This document shows positions 46,630 through 60,300 of a stretch of DNA of 64,000 nucleotides, piece after piece. This stretch comes from Gavia stellata (Eukaryota > Chordata > Aves > Gaviiformes > Gaviidae). The position numbers and the translations under genes were made by a program. The notes beneath the pieces are model-generated. The model had not been told where the DNA came from. It did no database searches and was given only the letters and a program-made list of their open reading frames with translations. The stretch's first letter is position 1. Every line of letters starts with the position of its first letter. The stretch lies in NCBI RefSeq assembly GCF_030936135.1, contig NC_082597.1:76552495-76616494 (forward strand). Reading direction: 5' to 3'.

Positions 46630-48970
46630 TCAGAAGATTTGCACTGAGTATGAAGAACAATACCAGGGCTTAAAAATGCTGGTTTAGAGGTAAGAGCTGG
46701 TTCACAACTAAGAAGAAAAGCCCTTCCCCACGACAGAAATGGGCTATATGACAGACTTATTAATTACCTGCCTGTTAAAAGTAGATCTGTGCCAGGGTAC
46801 GGAGGGCCTCAGAGCTGTGGCCAAAACACAGGGGCAGGCTCGGTCCCAGCTGCAAAGCCTGCTCTTGCTGAGCAGCTGCATCAGGTCCAGGTGTGGCAAA
46901 AAGCAGTGGCAGCTGTTAAAGAAAACTTGGGGAACTCAACCAACAGGGACAAAAAAAAGCTCCTGACCACTGCTGGCAGAGAGCAAAAGGCTGTGGGAGG
47001 CAGAATGATTTCACTTTGACTTTGTTTTCAGTAGCTTAGCAGCTGATTGTATCGATGGACCAGTTTATTCCATGTCCCTCAGCTTTTAGTGGACAAAGTG
47101 AGACTTTTGAGTTGCACAATTGTAATCACTTACTTTCAGCCACTGTTAACCAGTGAAGGAAGACCTGGTAAACTCAGTTAGTTTATAGCTATCATCATCG
47201 GAATAGTTTTGTTAATAGTTAATAGTTTTTTTTAACTCCTCTGCCTGTAGTTTTCTTATAATTTCATTTTATTTACCAGAATAAAAATAATTTCAAACTC
47301 TCATTCGTATTTTACTATTTGCTATGTGAGTTAGTTAGTTATAAGATGGGGCAGCTGTGACAGCTGAGAAATAAAGGCTGTTACTTACACAGCCATTAAA
47401 AAAGGGCATAAAGAAGCTGCAGCATCAGTGCCAGAAGTTTTCGCAGCTTTCCATGGTGCAGGCATGGAGGCTGAAAGGTGAACTGAAATAAAAAAACACG
47501 CACAGAACTGTGAAATTTTTTTGCTGAGTTACAATCATAGCTGGGTAATGGGGAAGGGAGGCCTTTTAGTTTTGAAATAGTTGAGATGCAGTTGTTTTTA
47601 AAGAGCTGGCATTGTATTTTGTGTGTGTAGCAGAGGTTTGGTGGGACAGAGGGGAGAGTTCTGGTGTTTTACATGAAAAACATGCATAGCTACGGGCATA
47701 TGTGCAGAGAGCGAGGACTCTGTGCCCATTCAGGAAGGGGTTTTGGGTTTTTTTTTGCCTGTTTAAAGTAACAGCATAATCAATACTGCAGCTGGATTGA
47801 TTGGTTTATAAAAGGCCACCAGAAAAAGCTTTCATTTTGCATTAAATTGGTGTCTTACTTACTTACATGTCTCTTAAGCAATTCAGTTCTGTGGGAATGC
47901 TGTCTCTCTGAAAACTGGTTGGGCTTTTTCCTTTGGATGTTTTGCAGGCTTTTCCAGAGTTGGAAGGGGAAAATCAAAATGTCTTGACTATATAGCATTT
48001 GGACTATGGAAGTTACATATTGGGGCAGTTGCCCATTTGGTTCATATCCTCCGAAGTGGCTCTGTTACCTCAGAGGCATCACACAGGCTTAGTGTTTATT
48101 CTGGGAGCCAGGGTCCATGGCCCAGGCTGCACCACACTCTTCAGCTGGTTGCCTTGAGGGTTTTAGCTCGGGAGCCTGGGCCCCCAGCAACGGTGGGAAC
48201 TGGCCAGGATGCCGTACTACAGGTAATAATGGTGGAGATGCACAACAACGTATTTAATGATGTAAATTTGACCCTGTTCATTTATTCAGCCAAGCTGGAG
48301 GCTCAGCTCAGGTGACTCACAGCTGTAGCACAAGCTTCTGTAATTGCACATACTGATTTACCAGGTAAGGTGCTGACCTCAGACAGTTTAATCCCATGGT
48401 AATTTGTGGTATGAGGTTAGTAAAAGCAAAGCAAAGAGGTTGGGTTGTGTTGTGGATTTTCTTTTTTTCCTTTGGACATCATTTGCTAATGTATGGTTTA
48501 GTATAATGTATAGTTTGTAGTTGAGCTCGAGCTCACGGAAGCATAGCTCAGTGAAGAAACGCATCAGAAGAGGAAACTTGAAGCACTGGTTAGCTTAGGC
48601 AGGTAGGTCTTCCTAACAAGAAAAAGCAGAACAGCTCACCCCACCCTTTTTAAAGAAACTTTCATTTAAGAAGCATGATTAGCTTATCACAGGATACAGA
48701 TATCCACCCTACCTGGGCCCACCAGGAGTTTCTGACTAAAGTAGAGATGACCTGGGCCCTTGGTGCCAGTGCTTTATTACTCCAGGAGGGCATCTGGCAT
48801 AGCCCCCCATCCCTTCTGCTCCCCTGTCAGAAAACTGGAGAAATACTCTCATTTTCTGTAAGACACATGAAAAAAAAAAGTAAAACTAACTTTTATCACT
48901 GACTTGTTTAAATGCTATAGTATAGGACCATCAAGCAAAAGGGACTGTGACACAGTTTTGTTTCAGTAGA
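46630..48970. other. Convergent intergenic spacer, REP15 / CYB5R
   Basis: About 2.3 kb between two 3' ends. Only short frames on both strands were seen, with no recognised protein, RNA gene or transposon. Confidence 0.6.
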
Positions 48971-48988
48971 TTATATAAAATCCCTCTA

Positions 48989-48994
48989 TTTATT
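48989..48994 (-). terminator. Candidate poly(A) signal, CYB5R gene (distal)
   Basis: TTTATT on the + strand, which is AATAAA on the minus strand, 2.2 kb after the CYB5R stop. Confidence 0.4.
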
Positions 48995-49288
48995 AAAAGA
49001 GCCTCATGTTCACAAGAAAGATGTACAAAATAAAGGTAAAAGAGGAGATTGGAGTGATAGGGAGAAAAACAGAGACAGTTTACTCCTTGACTCGGCATCC
49101 AAATACAGCAGTTTTCACCAAACTCAAACAAAAGAAAGAGATAAGCACTTGGGTAAACAAATCTAACAGGCTTTCTTTTTTTTTTTTGAACCTTCACTTT
49201 TATAGAGTGTTTTACAGTTATAGTTTCTCTCTTACAAGGTTGAAAATGGTGTGCTCAGTAACACCCAGGTGATTCACCTGCAAGATAC

Positions 49289-49294
49289 TTTATT
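49289..49294 (-). terminator. Candidate poly(A) signal, CYB5R gene
   Basis: AATAAA on the minus strand about 1.9 kb after the stop. Nearer to the stop there is only an ATTAAA-like site (about 51,098-51,103). Which one is used cannot be told from sequence. Confidence 0.45.
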
Positions 49295-51215
49295 TCTTAC
49301 ACAGATGTGAAAAAAGCCAGTAATTGAATAACCAGAGTAAGTAATACAAAATAGTTGATGGATAACCAGCTAGAGTTATTTTTTACCAGAAAACTTCATT
49401 AAATACAATAATGAAAAGTATCTACGCGTATCCCACAGTGATACAAACCAGCAGCAAGATAATTTCTCTCATATTTCTGCTTTTTGCCTCCTAAAAAAGG
49501 AACTGAAACTTGAGTATTATTTGAACTTTGGAGCATAGTATTAAAGAACAAGTTTCAGAAGTGCACATCAAAAATTCAAGACGTCAGAGGCAAGCGTCTA
49601 ATTAATAAAAGTAGTAACAGTATTATCCATTTGAGGTTCCTTAAATTAACTGTAGTATCTTTTTCTCCTTTTAATTCATGCTGAAAATTAACCTTTTAAG
49701 TGCACAGTACCCATCTGTTGTACAGGCACAAAAGAAAACACAGCAAGCTATAACCTCAAATACCTACCCGAATCTTTAAAAAAGTGGTATTATGCACTGA
49801 CACTTGTAGCTAACTAGCATCCACATTACTTCATATATGACTCAACACCCTTTCGGTCACTCTGATTTTATCACCAGAACAAGATTTTTAGTTTCATAGA
49901 TTCCTTGCAGGCCAGCTCTAATCTCAGCAGCATCTCTGTAGTTTAGAAGCAGAAGGTTCGGCATGCAAGATGCCTTAAGTTTACTAAAGGCTAGGTAAAA
50001 GGCTGCTGTAAAAAAAAGTATATTAAAAAAAATAAAAATCAGAGCTATAGTAAACAGCATTAAGAAACAGTTTTAGATTCAGTGAGACATTTGAATTTGC
50101 TGTCAGTTTGGTGACCTAAGGCTGTTCCCATGCATCCTTACCAAGCAAAACCCTTTGGAGCTTTGCTTGAGCAAGACACGCAGGCGAGTTCCCCAACTGT
50201 ATGCATACCACATCTGAAACTGGGCTACCTGCCGAAACCCACCCTGGCAATGAAACCTGAGCTCCCTTTGTTCCAAACACATCTCTGGGAAACAGAAACT
50301 AAAACTAGATCCAGTTTTCACCCAGCATTTTTTTCACTGCACAGGACATGCAGAACAACTGCTTTTGTACTCCTGTGGCACCATCTGCTATTTAAAAGTA
50401 AATACAAAAGTCAGTATTTTTTTTTCAGTATTCCACACATACATATACAAGCAAAAAATTCCAGCTATTTGTGGAACAGTGCACAAAGCTGCCTGCTTTC
50501 TGTAGTTTCTTTCATTGCCCAGGGATGAGAACTGTGACCAGCTGGAAAAGTGTTTGCATTTATGAGAGGCTATTCCACAACACAAGGAAACAAACTTTGT
50601 ATTGCTCTCTACCTCTCTGTGTTGATTAACAAGGCAGCTTGAACATCTTCAGTCATAAATGGTTAATTGTCATCCTTCATCTGAACAAGCATCTTTAAGC
50701 TTTTGATGTTGCAAAGATTATGCATACAAGGCAAACACTCCTGGCCCTCATACTGTAAAATCTGTAAGGATTAAAATTTGGCATAAACAAAGTGAATAAT
50801 CCAGCACATTCTATATATTTTCATACTTCATACCAAAGAAAATACTGGGTATGCACAGTGTTAGGAAGTAGGATATTACTGCCATTTGATTACAGTGCTA
50901 AGAAAAAGTGTAAAAGAGTGTTTACTGCCCTAAGCAGCTATACTGTCCTCCCTTGAGATGGAGTACACAATACAGCCGAGCACTGGGCATCACTACCTTT
51001 CCACAATACAGTTGCTTCTGTGCAACATACAGTACAGTTTTAGTACAGTTGAGCTTACGTGTCTTACTTGCCAGAGATTCAGAAAAAATGAAGCATTTTT
51101 AATTTAAATGTAGCTTCCCAGCACTGTGCATCAGCCATCTCTGTAACTTTCTCCTGTTCCCCATTAAATGTTTTTTCTTCCCTTCCACACAAGATCACTG
51201 AATTATCGGTCGTCT
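49289..51215 (-). other. CYB5R3: CYB5R 3'UTR (probable extent)
   Basis: Runs from the stop codon to the candidate AATAAA. It is A/T-rich and lacks convincing frames. The extent is inferred. Confidence 0.5.
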
Positions 51216-51388
51216 TTAGAAGGAGAACCTCATGTCCTTGGTGTAGCCCAGTTTGTCCAGGTTGGGAATGCAAGCATACTGGATCATTGGAGGAGGTCCA
51301 CACATGAGGATCAGAACATCATTTTGAGGTGGGGGCAGGTGGTCTCTGATCATCTCTTGGTTCACAAATCCTTGGCTGTAATCCCAAT
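51216..51388 (-). CDS. CYB5R3: CYB5R last coding exon
   Basis: 173 nt, entering in phase 1 (two bases complete the Asn codon), TAA at 51,216-51,218. Encodes [20 protein letters not shown], then the NADH-binding [10 protein letters not shown]. Confidence 0.96.
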
Positions 51389-54300
51389 CTGTTAAAAAAA
51401 TGAAAGTAGGGGAAGGGGAATGAGGGGAAAAGGAGGAAAAGATAGATAGAAGTCACTTTAGAATGAAGTGTGAGGGTTTGGGTTTTTTCAGTAACATTCT
51501 GGACTGTAGCATTTGTACACTCCACTCGCATTAGTGTCCTCAACAGTTATGCTACATGGAAAAACTGCCACCTCTGCTTTTAAGATGCAAAACTGATGCA
51601 TGGAGAAAACAAGGGCTAACTTTTAATAGAGCTTGCTAAAAGCCCCAAGGAAATCTCAAGCAGAGCTGTGAACAGAATGTGAATCTTCTCAGCTCCAGCA
51701 CTGTGAAATAACAACATCCATCCTTGTTACCCCACTGTTTACAAGTTCACTAGGGGAAATCTAGCTGATGAAGTTCCCAGTTGGAACGCTCACGGTGCTA
51801 ATCAGTTAATACTAGGATTCAGGTTTACCCATCGCATTCCCAGCCCTGGATGCAAAAAGCTGCCGACCCAAACCTTTGGGCACAGTAAGACTGACACATT
51901 TTTCTCCCACAGATTATCCAAAAATTTCCAGTTTTGGTCCAGTTTCACGTATGGTAGTGCAAGTCTGCAAAACAGTGTTGAGGGGGTCTAAGGAGGAACT
52001 TTTATCGCAACTGCAAAGATCAGTTCACAATTCACAAATATCAAAGAAAAGGAACAGTGATTAGAAATTCCAGGAGAACACTCATTGCAGAAGATGACAC
52101 AACAGCAACAGCCTGTGGGGAGGGCAAGGCCCTTCCCCCCACCCTACCAGAGGTGTATTCTTGGTCACAAAGTAAGAGAAGGCACATGGCTTTTCCTTCT
52201 CTGCCCCAAACTACCACTGAATAGGAGTGTGAATTTATTCTGATGTGGGTGGGCATGACGAGGAATGGTAAGAAGGGAAAAACGACAAGGAATGACATGG
52301 AAACAATTGAGCCTTTTCACAACAGCAGTAAATATTTAGCCTTTTCTTCCTCAAACTTGCATAGCTAAGGGAGGCACATTCAGCTAGCTCATCCTCTCGC
52401 CGAGACAAGCCAACTATATCACATTATCTTTAAAACTGGACTGCACCAAGCTGGAACAGTATTTTCATTGAGAAGCACTGTTAATAACAAAAGGAATTCC
52501 ACTGCCTAGGAAGAAGATCAGCTACCATGAACTGCCATACAGTGACAGCTAGGTAGGAGCCTGCACTAGGTCGCATCTCCGTGAGATACAGTGCCTCTGA
52601 CACTCACACTGCAGCTGCCTTAATGCATGCTCTGAACATGAGACAGTAAGATAATAGGCTATATTTATGTCTGCGGGGAAGGAAAAGGAAGGTCACCTTC
52701 CAGAGTAAATAATACTAAACACTCAGGTGTAGTCATGGGAGGAACACTGCACTACCATTCACCTGAGGTGAGCTTTGTAGCTTTGGAAACACTGCCTGAT
52801 TACATCTAAGAGTTTCTGTGCATCACCATGTGAAGAATGATGCTACTGGATGCATTCAGACACGATTCATTAAGCAAAAAAGGAGCTCAGAAATATGCAC
52901 ATGACATAGCACAGCTCCTGTCAAACACATGCATTAATACTCATAACTTAAGCTTCAGTGGAAGTAGCATGTTAGATCTTACTTTCAGGTGCTCTGTCCA
53001 GTGTGTACCAACACTTAAAGCGACCGGGATTCTGAACCTGGATCTCCTCTAGCTCAGAACGTAACAGGATATCCTTCTCGGTCTGCGGGATAAGGAAAAC
53101 AATGATTATGCTCAGCCCTCAGATGACCACAAAGCATCGGCTACTCTACAGCCCTGTGAGGTGGAACAGATTATTCAACTCCGTTTTACAGTCTGAAGAG
53201 AGCAAACACAAGTTATTTCCATGACTATCCTGTGGCAGAGGAAATAAAAAGGTTCATAACTTTCCCAAATCCTGACCATGCAATGTCTTCCCTCTAAAAA
53301 ATGAAACAAAGCAAAACCTGTATCAAACACAGTACCTTCATTTGTTCAGGGAGTAAGTGGTAGCATCAGAAGAGTAAAGCCCTCTTTTAGCACTCCTGTT
53401 ACAAAAGCAACTTTCATCAAAAAACTAACCATGACTGCATACAAGTATCTCCCTACCACTCCATACTGTGCCGTTCAGTCAGGAAAATGCCAGGTTTTTC
53501 ACCTTTGCCACTTCAAATTTCATCAGCACTGCCATACGGAGATGGTTTGTTTTTTAAACAGGATGTGGAACAAATAACCAAAAGGGTATCAAGTTCTGAT
53601 TGGAACAACAAATGTTACCCAGGGTATCAAGTTCTGCTCCTCCCTGATGCAACATCATTGAAGGCCAAAAGAAAGCCTTATTCCCGTAACAGCAGCTGCA
53701 GTTTGGGAAGGAGGGAAAAGGGTAGAGACTAAAAGAGGTACCATCCTCTGCAGCCTTAATAATTTGGCACTGAGGACACCACTATGTCTGTAACTGTGGG
53801 GGTGAGGAGGAATGTGCCAGCAACTATTGCTGAGAAGGTGCCTATTTCTGGATCTGCAGTTGCACGTGTTCCAGAAAAGCTATTACTGGGTCTGACCAAC
53901 TCAAAGCATGCTAGTCGGAAGCACAGTACGAGCCCACATACATTGTCGTCTGTAACCCAACACAGTTCTTCCACGTGGGTCAAAATAAAAGATCAGCACA
54001 GCACACTTTAAAAAAATATTTTAAAATATTAAATATTAAAAAACATCTAGTCTGCACGCTTTCCTGACTGACCATTTGTCACGAGGCTGCTTTATATTTG
54101 TGCAGTTACTGGGTACAAGGACTCTTTAAAGCCAAGGATTGATGTTTACACAGGCTGTTACTAATACGCAGGCAACTGTTCAGGAGTCCTTCCTGCAAGA
54201 AGCAGTAGGTTTTCTGGGTTGCTAAAGAGCTCTAGCCCTGTATTAATCATTCTGAATTACTCATAGCAAATCCTGGCCCTCCTGCCCTGATACGGACTGC

Positions 54301-57300
54301 ACTTTATGCCAACTCCTAGGGCTCAGCAGAGACCAGCTGCTGCAGCCTCACCAGCCAGCACCAGAGGGCACCGGCAGAGCTCCTAAAGAGGTATTACTGT
54401 AATAAAGCCTCAGAACCGGGCATCTGTTGGCACTTGGATCATAGCTTCTGGGCAGAAAAATCTTAAGTTTATAATTCAGATATGGTACAAAGGAAATGAG
54501 GACACACTGAATATCAGAGGAGAGAGGAATGCCAGAGGAGAGCCTACGGAAGCTAAAAAACACAGGCATGAAGTGATGTTCACCACAAATAATGGCTCAT
54601 AATCTAGAAACAAATATTCATTATGACAGAGAAATTTAAAAGCAAAAGGATTAATACCAGAATAAGATCAGGCAAAGAAGGGGTGTTGCAGTTCAGCAGC
54701 ACACCACCATTTGGATTGCCTGGTCATCCAAGAAATCTCTATTGCAAGGATTCCATGGATGAAAGAGATCTTCCCTTTGTCCAACACAGCAGTGTAACAC
54801 ACCTCAAAGAGCAAGAGAAACACATGAAGAACTGACAGAGGGAATGGAAATGGAAGGAGACAGTCATGCAGAATCACAGCTCCATAGTTGAGGGACCTGC
54901 TGGAGGCCACTGTTAATTTTAGCCTCACCTAAGGTGTTCTCAAGCAGAAAGATTCCACATACAAACCCTGCTGCAAAGTTGGGGAGTTACAATTGCTGAA
55001 GGAGACAAATGTCCACCTCTTTCATGCTTCCACTAAGAAAGACAGCTCTGAAAGTCTGCCCAAACTGTTAACAACTTCCACAAAGGAATGCAGAGTTTTA
55101 AAACATTTATAAACCGGATTAGAACAGAGCAAAAAGACACAGGGAAGCAAGCATTAGCTGGAAGGAAAGCGGCATTTCTGTAGTAACACTAAAAACCCAA
55201 TTCATTATAGTGCTTTTATACGGGAGGTTTTCAACATTTCAGTTCACTTCTCCCCTCAGGGTTTGTATTTCTGTACTAGGCTTTCTCAGCAAGAATTTCA
55301 TTTGCTGAGTGGAGTTCTGTTAGTTAAGTAAAACTTTATAAACAGAAAAAAAGACAGAATTACCTGATTAGCAAACAGCAGCTGACAAATGGTAGGGTCA
55401 TCTTTATCTTTTATGATTGCTCGAATGATCTGCAGCATAGGTGTTATCCCTGAAAAAGAGAGGCAGGTCAATGATGGGAGAATGCAATGGAGCAAAAGAA
55501 AATGCAAATGAGCACATGAGAGAAAATATGAACAAATAAATCTACCAGCTGTCAGAAACCAAGGATGAATCTTTATATATACGTACCAGTCCCACCTGCA
55601 ATCATCCCCACATATTTCACTGTCTTAGTAACTGGTTCAGCTTTCTTTTCAGGCCGAATGGCAAACTTGCCTGAAGAGAGAGAGAGAGACAGAGAGAGAG
55701 ATTGAAAACCATCGAATAAAGCAGGAAACAACACCTGTGATCCCTTCCCAGCACCTTCAGCTGATTGACTTTGTCTCAGCCCTGTCACCCTTCCCCCTCC
55801 GTAAAGCAGAAGGAGGAAACAGACAAAGGTGAAGATGTCACAAATTAAAACAAATCCTGAAAGATGATTAGAGATTGTAAGATACACAATAACATCAGAC
55901 ACTGACAGGGGTTATTACTTACTCCTGACTACAGCATCAAGCCATCACTACCTGTTTTTCTATTTGCTCACATCCCATACCCCCAGTGATATTCAGAAGC
56001 CCAGATTCTGGAAACAGTTCTACACAAAGGAATTAATCTGCTCAGAGAGTTTATTTACCCTATGCAGATTACTTTAAGGGAAAACCTGAAATATGCAGGA
56101 TGTATGTTTTTGTATATTTGCCTCTTCTTTTTGAGCTGATTTGTCAGTTTCAGCCAAATCTGACTCGAATCAAACTCTTGAAATTGCCCCAAATGTTCTA
56201 TTTGTTGTATTCACACCTCTCTTCATCCAGGATAACACAAACAAAACATACAAAGCTCTGGAAAACCACATGTCTGAGTTCTGCTGCTCACAAAACCACC
56301 AGAAGGTTTTTGTGACACATTTGTGGCTGCACTATGCCAAAGTGAGATATTTTATATTGGCATAAAAGTACTTCCTACTGATGAAGTTCATTTTCACTAG
56401 GGAAATTAGCACTGGACAGCACAAATACCAAGTGTTTTTATCAGTGTATAAACTATGTCCATATGAGCAGGGAGAGAGTTCCCTTCTTTGAGAATATTAT
56501 CAGTAACAAGCAGTTCTATAGTCATATAACCATCCCCCTCAGGATGGCCGTTAACTTAATTAAGACACTAGCAATTTCTTTTTGTGCAGAGATGCTAACA
56601 ACAGAAAAGAAACCCTGTGTCTAGTGTGAGAGGGTGAGTATATTGAGAGTACCAGCCTGAATAATAAATAGAGGTGATAGCTAAGGTTCAGTTCATGCAC
56701 TACGTGTAATCAAAATGTAGCCACAGAGATTCTAACCCTCTACTCTGCTCTGGTGAGACCCCACCTGGAGTACTGCATCCAGCTCTGGAGTCCTGAGCAC
56801 AGAGGAGACATGGACCTGTTGGAGCAGATCCAGAGGAGGGCCACAAAAATGATCATAGAATGGTTTGGGCTGGAAGGCACCTTAAAGATCATCTAGTTCC
56901 AACCCCCCTGACATGGGCAGGGACACCTTCCACTAGACCAGGTTGCTCAAAGCCCCGTCCAACCTGGCCTTGAACACTTCCAGGGTTGGGGCATCCACAA
57001 CTTCTCTGGGCAATTTGTTCCAGTGCCTCACCACCCTCATGGTGAAGAATTTCTTCTGAATATCTAAGGAAGGATATATTCCTTACATCAGAGGGATCGA
57101 ACACCTCTCCTATGAGGAAAGGCTGAAAGAGTTGGGGTTGTTCAGCCTGGAGAAGAGAAGGCTCCAGGGAGATCTTATTGTGGCCTTTCAAGTACTTAAA
57201 GGGGGCTTATAAGAAAGATGGGGACAAACTTTTTAGCAGGGCCTGCTGCAATAGGACAAGGGGTAGAAGTTTTAAACTAAATGAGGGTAGATTTAGACTA

Positions 57301-60300
57301 GATATAAGGAAGACATTTTTTACAATGAGGGTGGTGAAAGACTGGAACAGGTTGCCCAGAGAGATGGTAGATGCCCCATCCCTGGAAACATTCAAGGTCA
57401 GGTCGGACAGGGCTCTGAGCAACCTGATCTAGTTGAAGATGTCCCTGTTCACTGGAGGGGTGTTGGACTAAATGACCTTTAAAGGTCCCTTCCAATCCAA
57501 ACCATTCTATGATTTTATAAAGACTTGAACCCAGCTGGAAAAAAATGTGACCAGTATTGCTACTACATTATATTGTTTTTTCTGTATTGTTTACTCTGGA
57601 TAAATTATATCTTCCGAGTCAGCCTTGCCTTTTCCTTTGTAGACAAGTAGGCCACTTGGTCCTCTGAAGTCAATAGTATCCCCTATTTTCAGGCTGTCTA
57701 AGTACTGAGACATCTTCCCTCCATCAGGAAACTTCGGATGGACACTTTTAAAGTAGATCTGTTAAAAATAATGATGAAGTAATTAATCTCATACCTCAAA
57801 GATGAGCATTTGCCCTTCAATATTTAGGTACCCATACTCCTCATGCAAAGAACACAATTACTACATAACAAAATACTATCAATGCAGATTTGACTGACAA
57901 TAAAAGAGAAGCACCGAGTTTTCTGAAAAAGATTAAAATGCCACTCTTGCCTCAATTTTGATCAGACTGGACACAGACTGGCAACTTCTCCATTGTATTT
58001 CTGGAACATAGAAAATATCTCTAAATAATCAATATGATTCACACCCAAGTTCAAAAGGGAAAAAAAAAAAAGGAAAAAAAAAAGCCACTGGGATTTCAAA
58101 CAGAAAAAATTCTGAGAAAGATCCCTGACAACTCAGTTGCAAAGGGATATACCCAAACCTTCTTGGGATGCCAACTATTTGCACCTCAAAGTTAGAGTAA
58201 CAAAAAGAGTGGATACCAACTTACTGAATATTCAGCCATTCATCAACAGGTATCAGTGGGTGTAGTTATGTTGCTGGAACTGTCCTGGGTTTTTTTTATT
58301 TTAAATCACATGGTTGGGAAAAGAATTCAAGCTGAGACTAGCTACACTTTTACAAGAACAGCATCATTTACATGCATGGAGAGCCACACTGGGAAGAAGT
58401 AGTCTTGTGAAAAATTTCTATCTGAGTCAAAGGTTTACATTTTCCCTTGTCATGTCTTCAGTGTGCAACACCATGCTCATGAAGATAAGCAGATAGTAAA
58501 AGGCAAATACACACTTAGTTTCACAATAAATAAAGTGTTATTAGTTGTAAAGAAGAAAAAAACTTAAATAAGAGTAGAATTCTGAGAGGAAATCCAGAGC
58601 AGATATTCAGGTTTTAAATTCCTGTCAGCTTTAAATATATTTGCTTAGTCTAGTTACCAAGAGCCAAAACAAAAGTACATTATCAAAAGGCTCAAAATCA
58701 CATTCTTGCCAATTACATCAGTCATTCACATTGTCTGGATCAGTAACAATAATGATCGCTGCTCTTAATGATCATAATGATGATATTCATTAGCTTCAGA
58801 AGAAGCTGACAGTTCAGGCAAGGTTAATTCCTTATTTCAGAAAGATTAAAAAAGTGTGTGAACATCTGCAACTCTACACAGATTTTGGAAAACTGCAGTA
58901 TGCAAATTATGCAGCATCTCATGAGACACACTCACGACAGAAGTGCTTGCAAAATGCCATATGGATTGTAGGTAATTGCAGATCCCTTGTTGCAATAGTG
59001 GAATTCCGCAGCCACATATACCTGAACCGCAGCCAGCACATCAGACTTCACATAGCACTGCAAGTGTAAAGGTGGGCTCTGAAGTTTCCCAGCCTGGTAA
59101 AAGAGCGTGACATTCTCACCTTGACAACAAGATCCACAAAGCCCTTGTCATCATCACTGGAAACTGGAGTGTAAGGTCTAACAACTAGAGCTCCATCAAT
59201 CCGTGCAGACAGGTAGATATGCTGTCCTGTATGCAGGGAAGAAAAAAAGCAGTTTGCTTTCAAAAGATTTTTCTTTCAGTGGATGTACTGAGTTGGCATG
59301 GACTGCAAACACAGTCTCAAAGCTCTCCTAACTACCTTGTTTTGGGAAAAAACTTTTTCCTCTCTCTTTTTCCTGACATTGTAGCACCTTGCCAGAGTTG
59401 TTAACCATGCACAGATTCCACCTGGAACAGCAGACAACTCTGCTGCTAACTTTATGTGTCAATCATATCTGTTCTGATATCTTCATACATTTACATTTAC
59501 CAAAGCCCTAACTGTACGTGAGATCTTGCTAAAGATGTGATATGTGTCTCCCATACACACAAGTAAAAAGGACACAGGAGGGGAAAACTGTCAAGTGCTG
59601 TTCACACTTCTTTATTAACATGTTAGTTATAAACTGTTACAGTTTAGTTACAACTGAGTTTATATCTGTTCCTACTTTGACCACCAATTGCTCATGTCTA
59701 CCAGGAGGTCTTCTAGCTGCCATTGCTAAGGCTGCCCAGACATAAAGCACACTTCTAACCCTGCTATTCCTCCAGCTTAACATTTGAATGTAACGATCAC
59801 ATTTCAATCTGTCACACATTCACTGAACTCTCTACAATAGTTTCTTTTCTCAGTGTTCACGTTTTTGATGAAAAAAAACTAGAATTAACTCCTTCGAAAG
59901 GTTCTCCTATAAAATTCCAACACCCTGAAGAGACCCAAGTGAAGAATATCTAGGGGGAGATTTGTTTTTTGTTATTTTATCACCACTAGGTCAACAGAAC
60001 ATTCATCTCAGGATGAATGCAGCTCTCCAAAGATGGTGCAGCTCCTCTGCCTGTTATGGGAACACAAAGGGGGGGATTTTACCAGGAGCTGGTTTGCCAA
60101 GCTGGAGGGCCAGTGAGGCAAACCAGTGGGTGAATGAAGATGTGCTACCTGGTGACTCGGGAAATGAGCAACCATAACTCACTTGAAGCTGTACACGGAC
60201 ATAACGTAAGGGTGATTCAAATAACCCTCTCAGCAAAGCCTATACACATCTTGTAGCACATATGTTTCCTGCTAGGGAAGACCTGAAGGGAGCTGCAGCA

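Larger units (their letters stand above)
56732..57518 (+). mobile_element. CR1 LINE, 3' part, + strand, interrupted
   Basis: A 5'-truncated CR1. It starts near CTACTCTGCTCTGGTGAGAC, is interrupted at 56,855, resumes at 57,091 with the usual continuation (GAGGGATCGAACACCTCTCC) and ends with the typical CR1 tail CCAAACCATTCTATGATT. The second part still encodes the C-terminal reverse-transcriptase-ORF remnant ([20 protein letters not shown]). It lies antisense within the CYB5R intron. Confidence 0.93.
55671..57628 (-). other. CYB5R GC-AG intron (2.0 kb)
   Basis: On the minus strand it begins GCAAGG, not GT, and ends TTCAG. It contains the nested CR1 elements at 56,732-57,518. No exon was recognised in it. 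Confidence 0.85.

Noticed and set aside
43106-49000. Additional genes between PPFIBP1 and CYB5R (for example MRPS35, which follows REP15 in human)
   Set aside because: Apart from REP15 no frame or exon chain resembling MRPS35 or any other protein was found on either strand.
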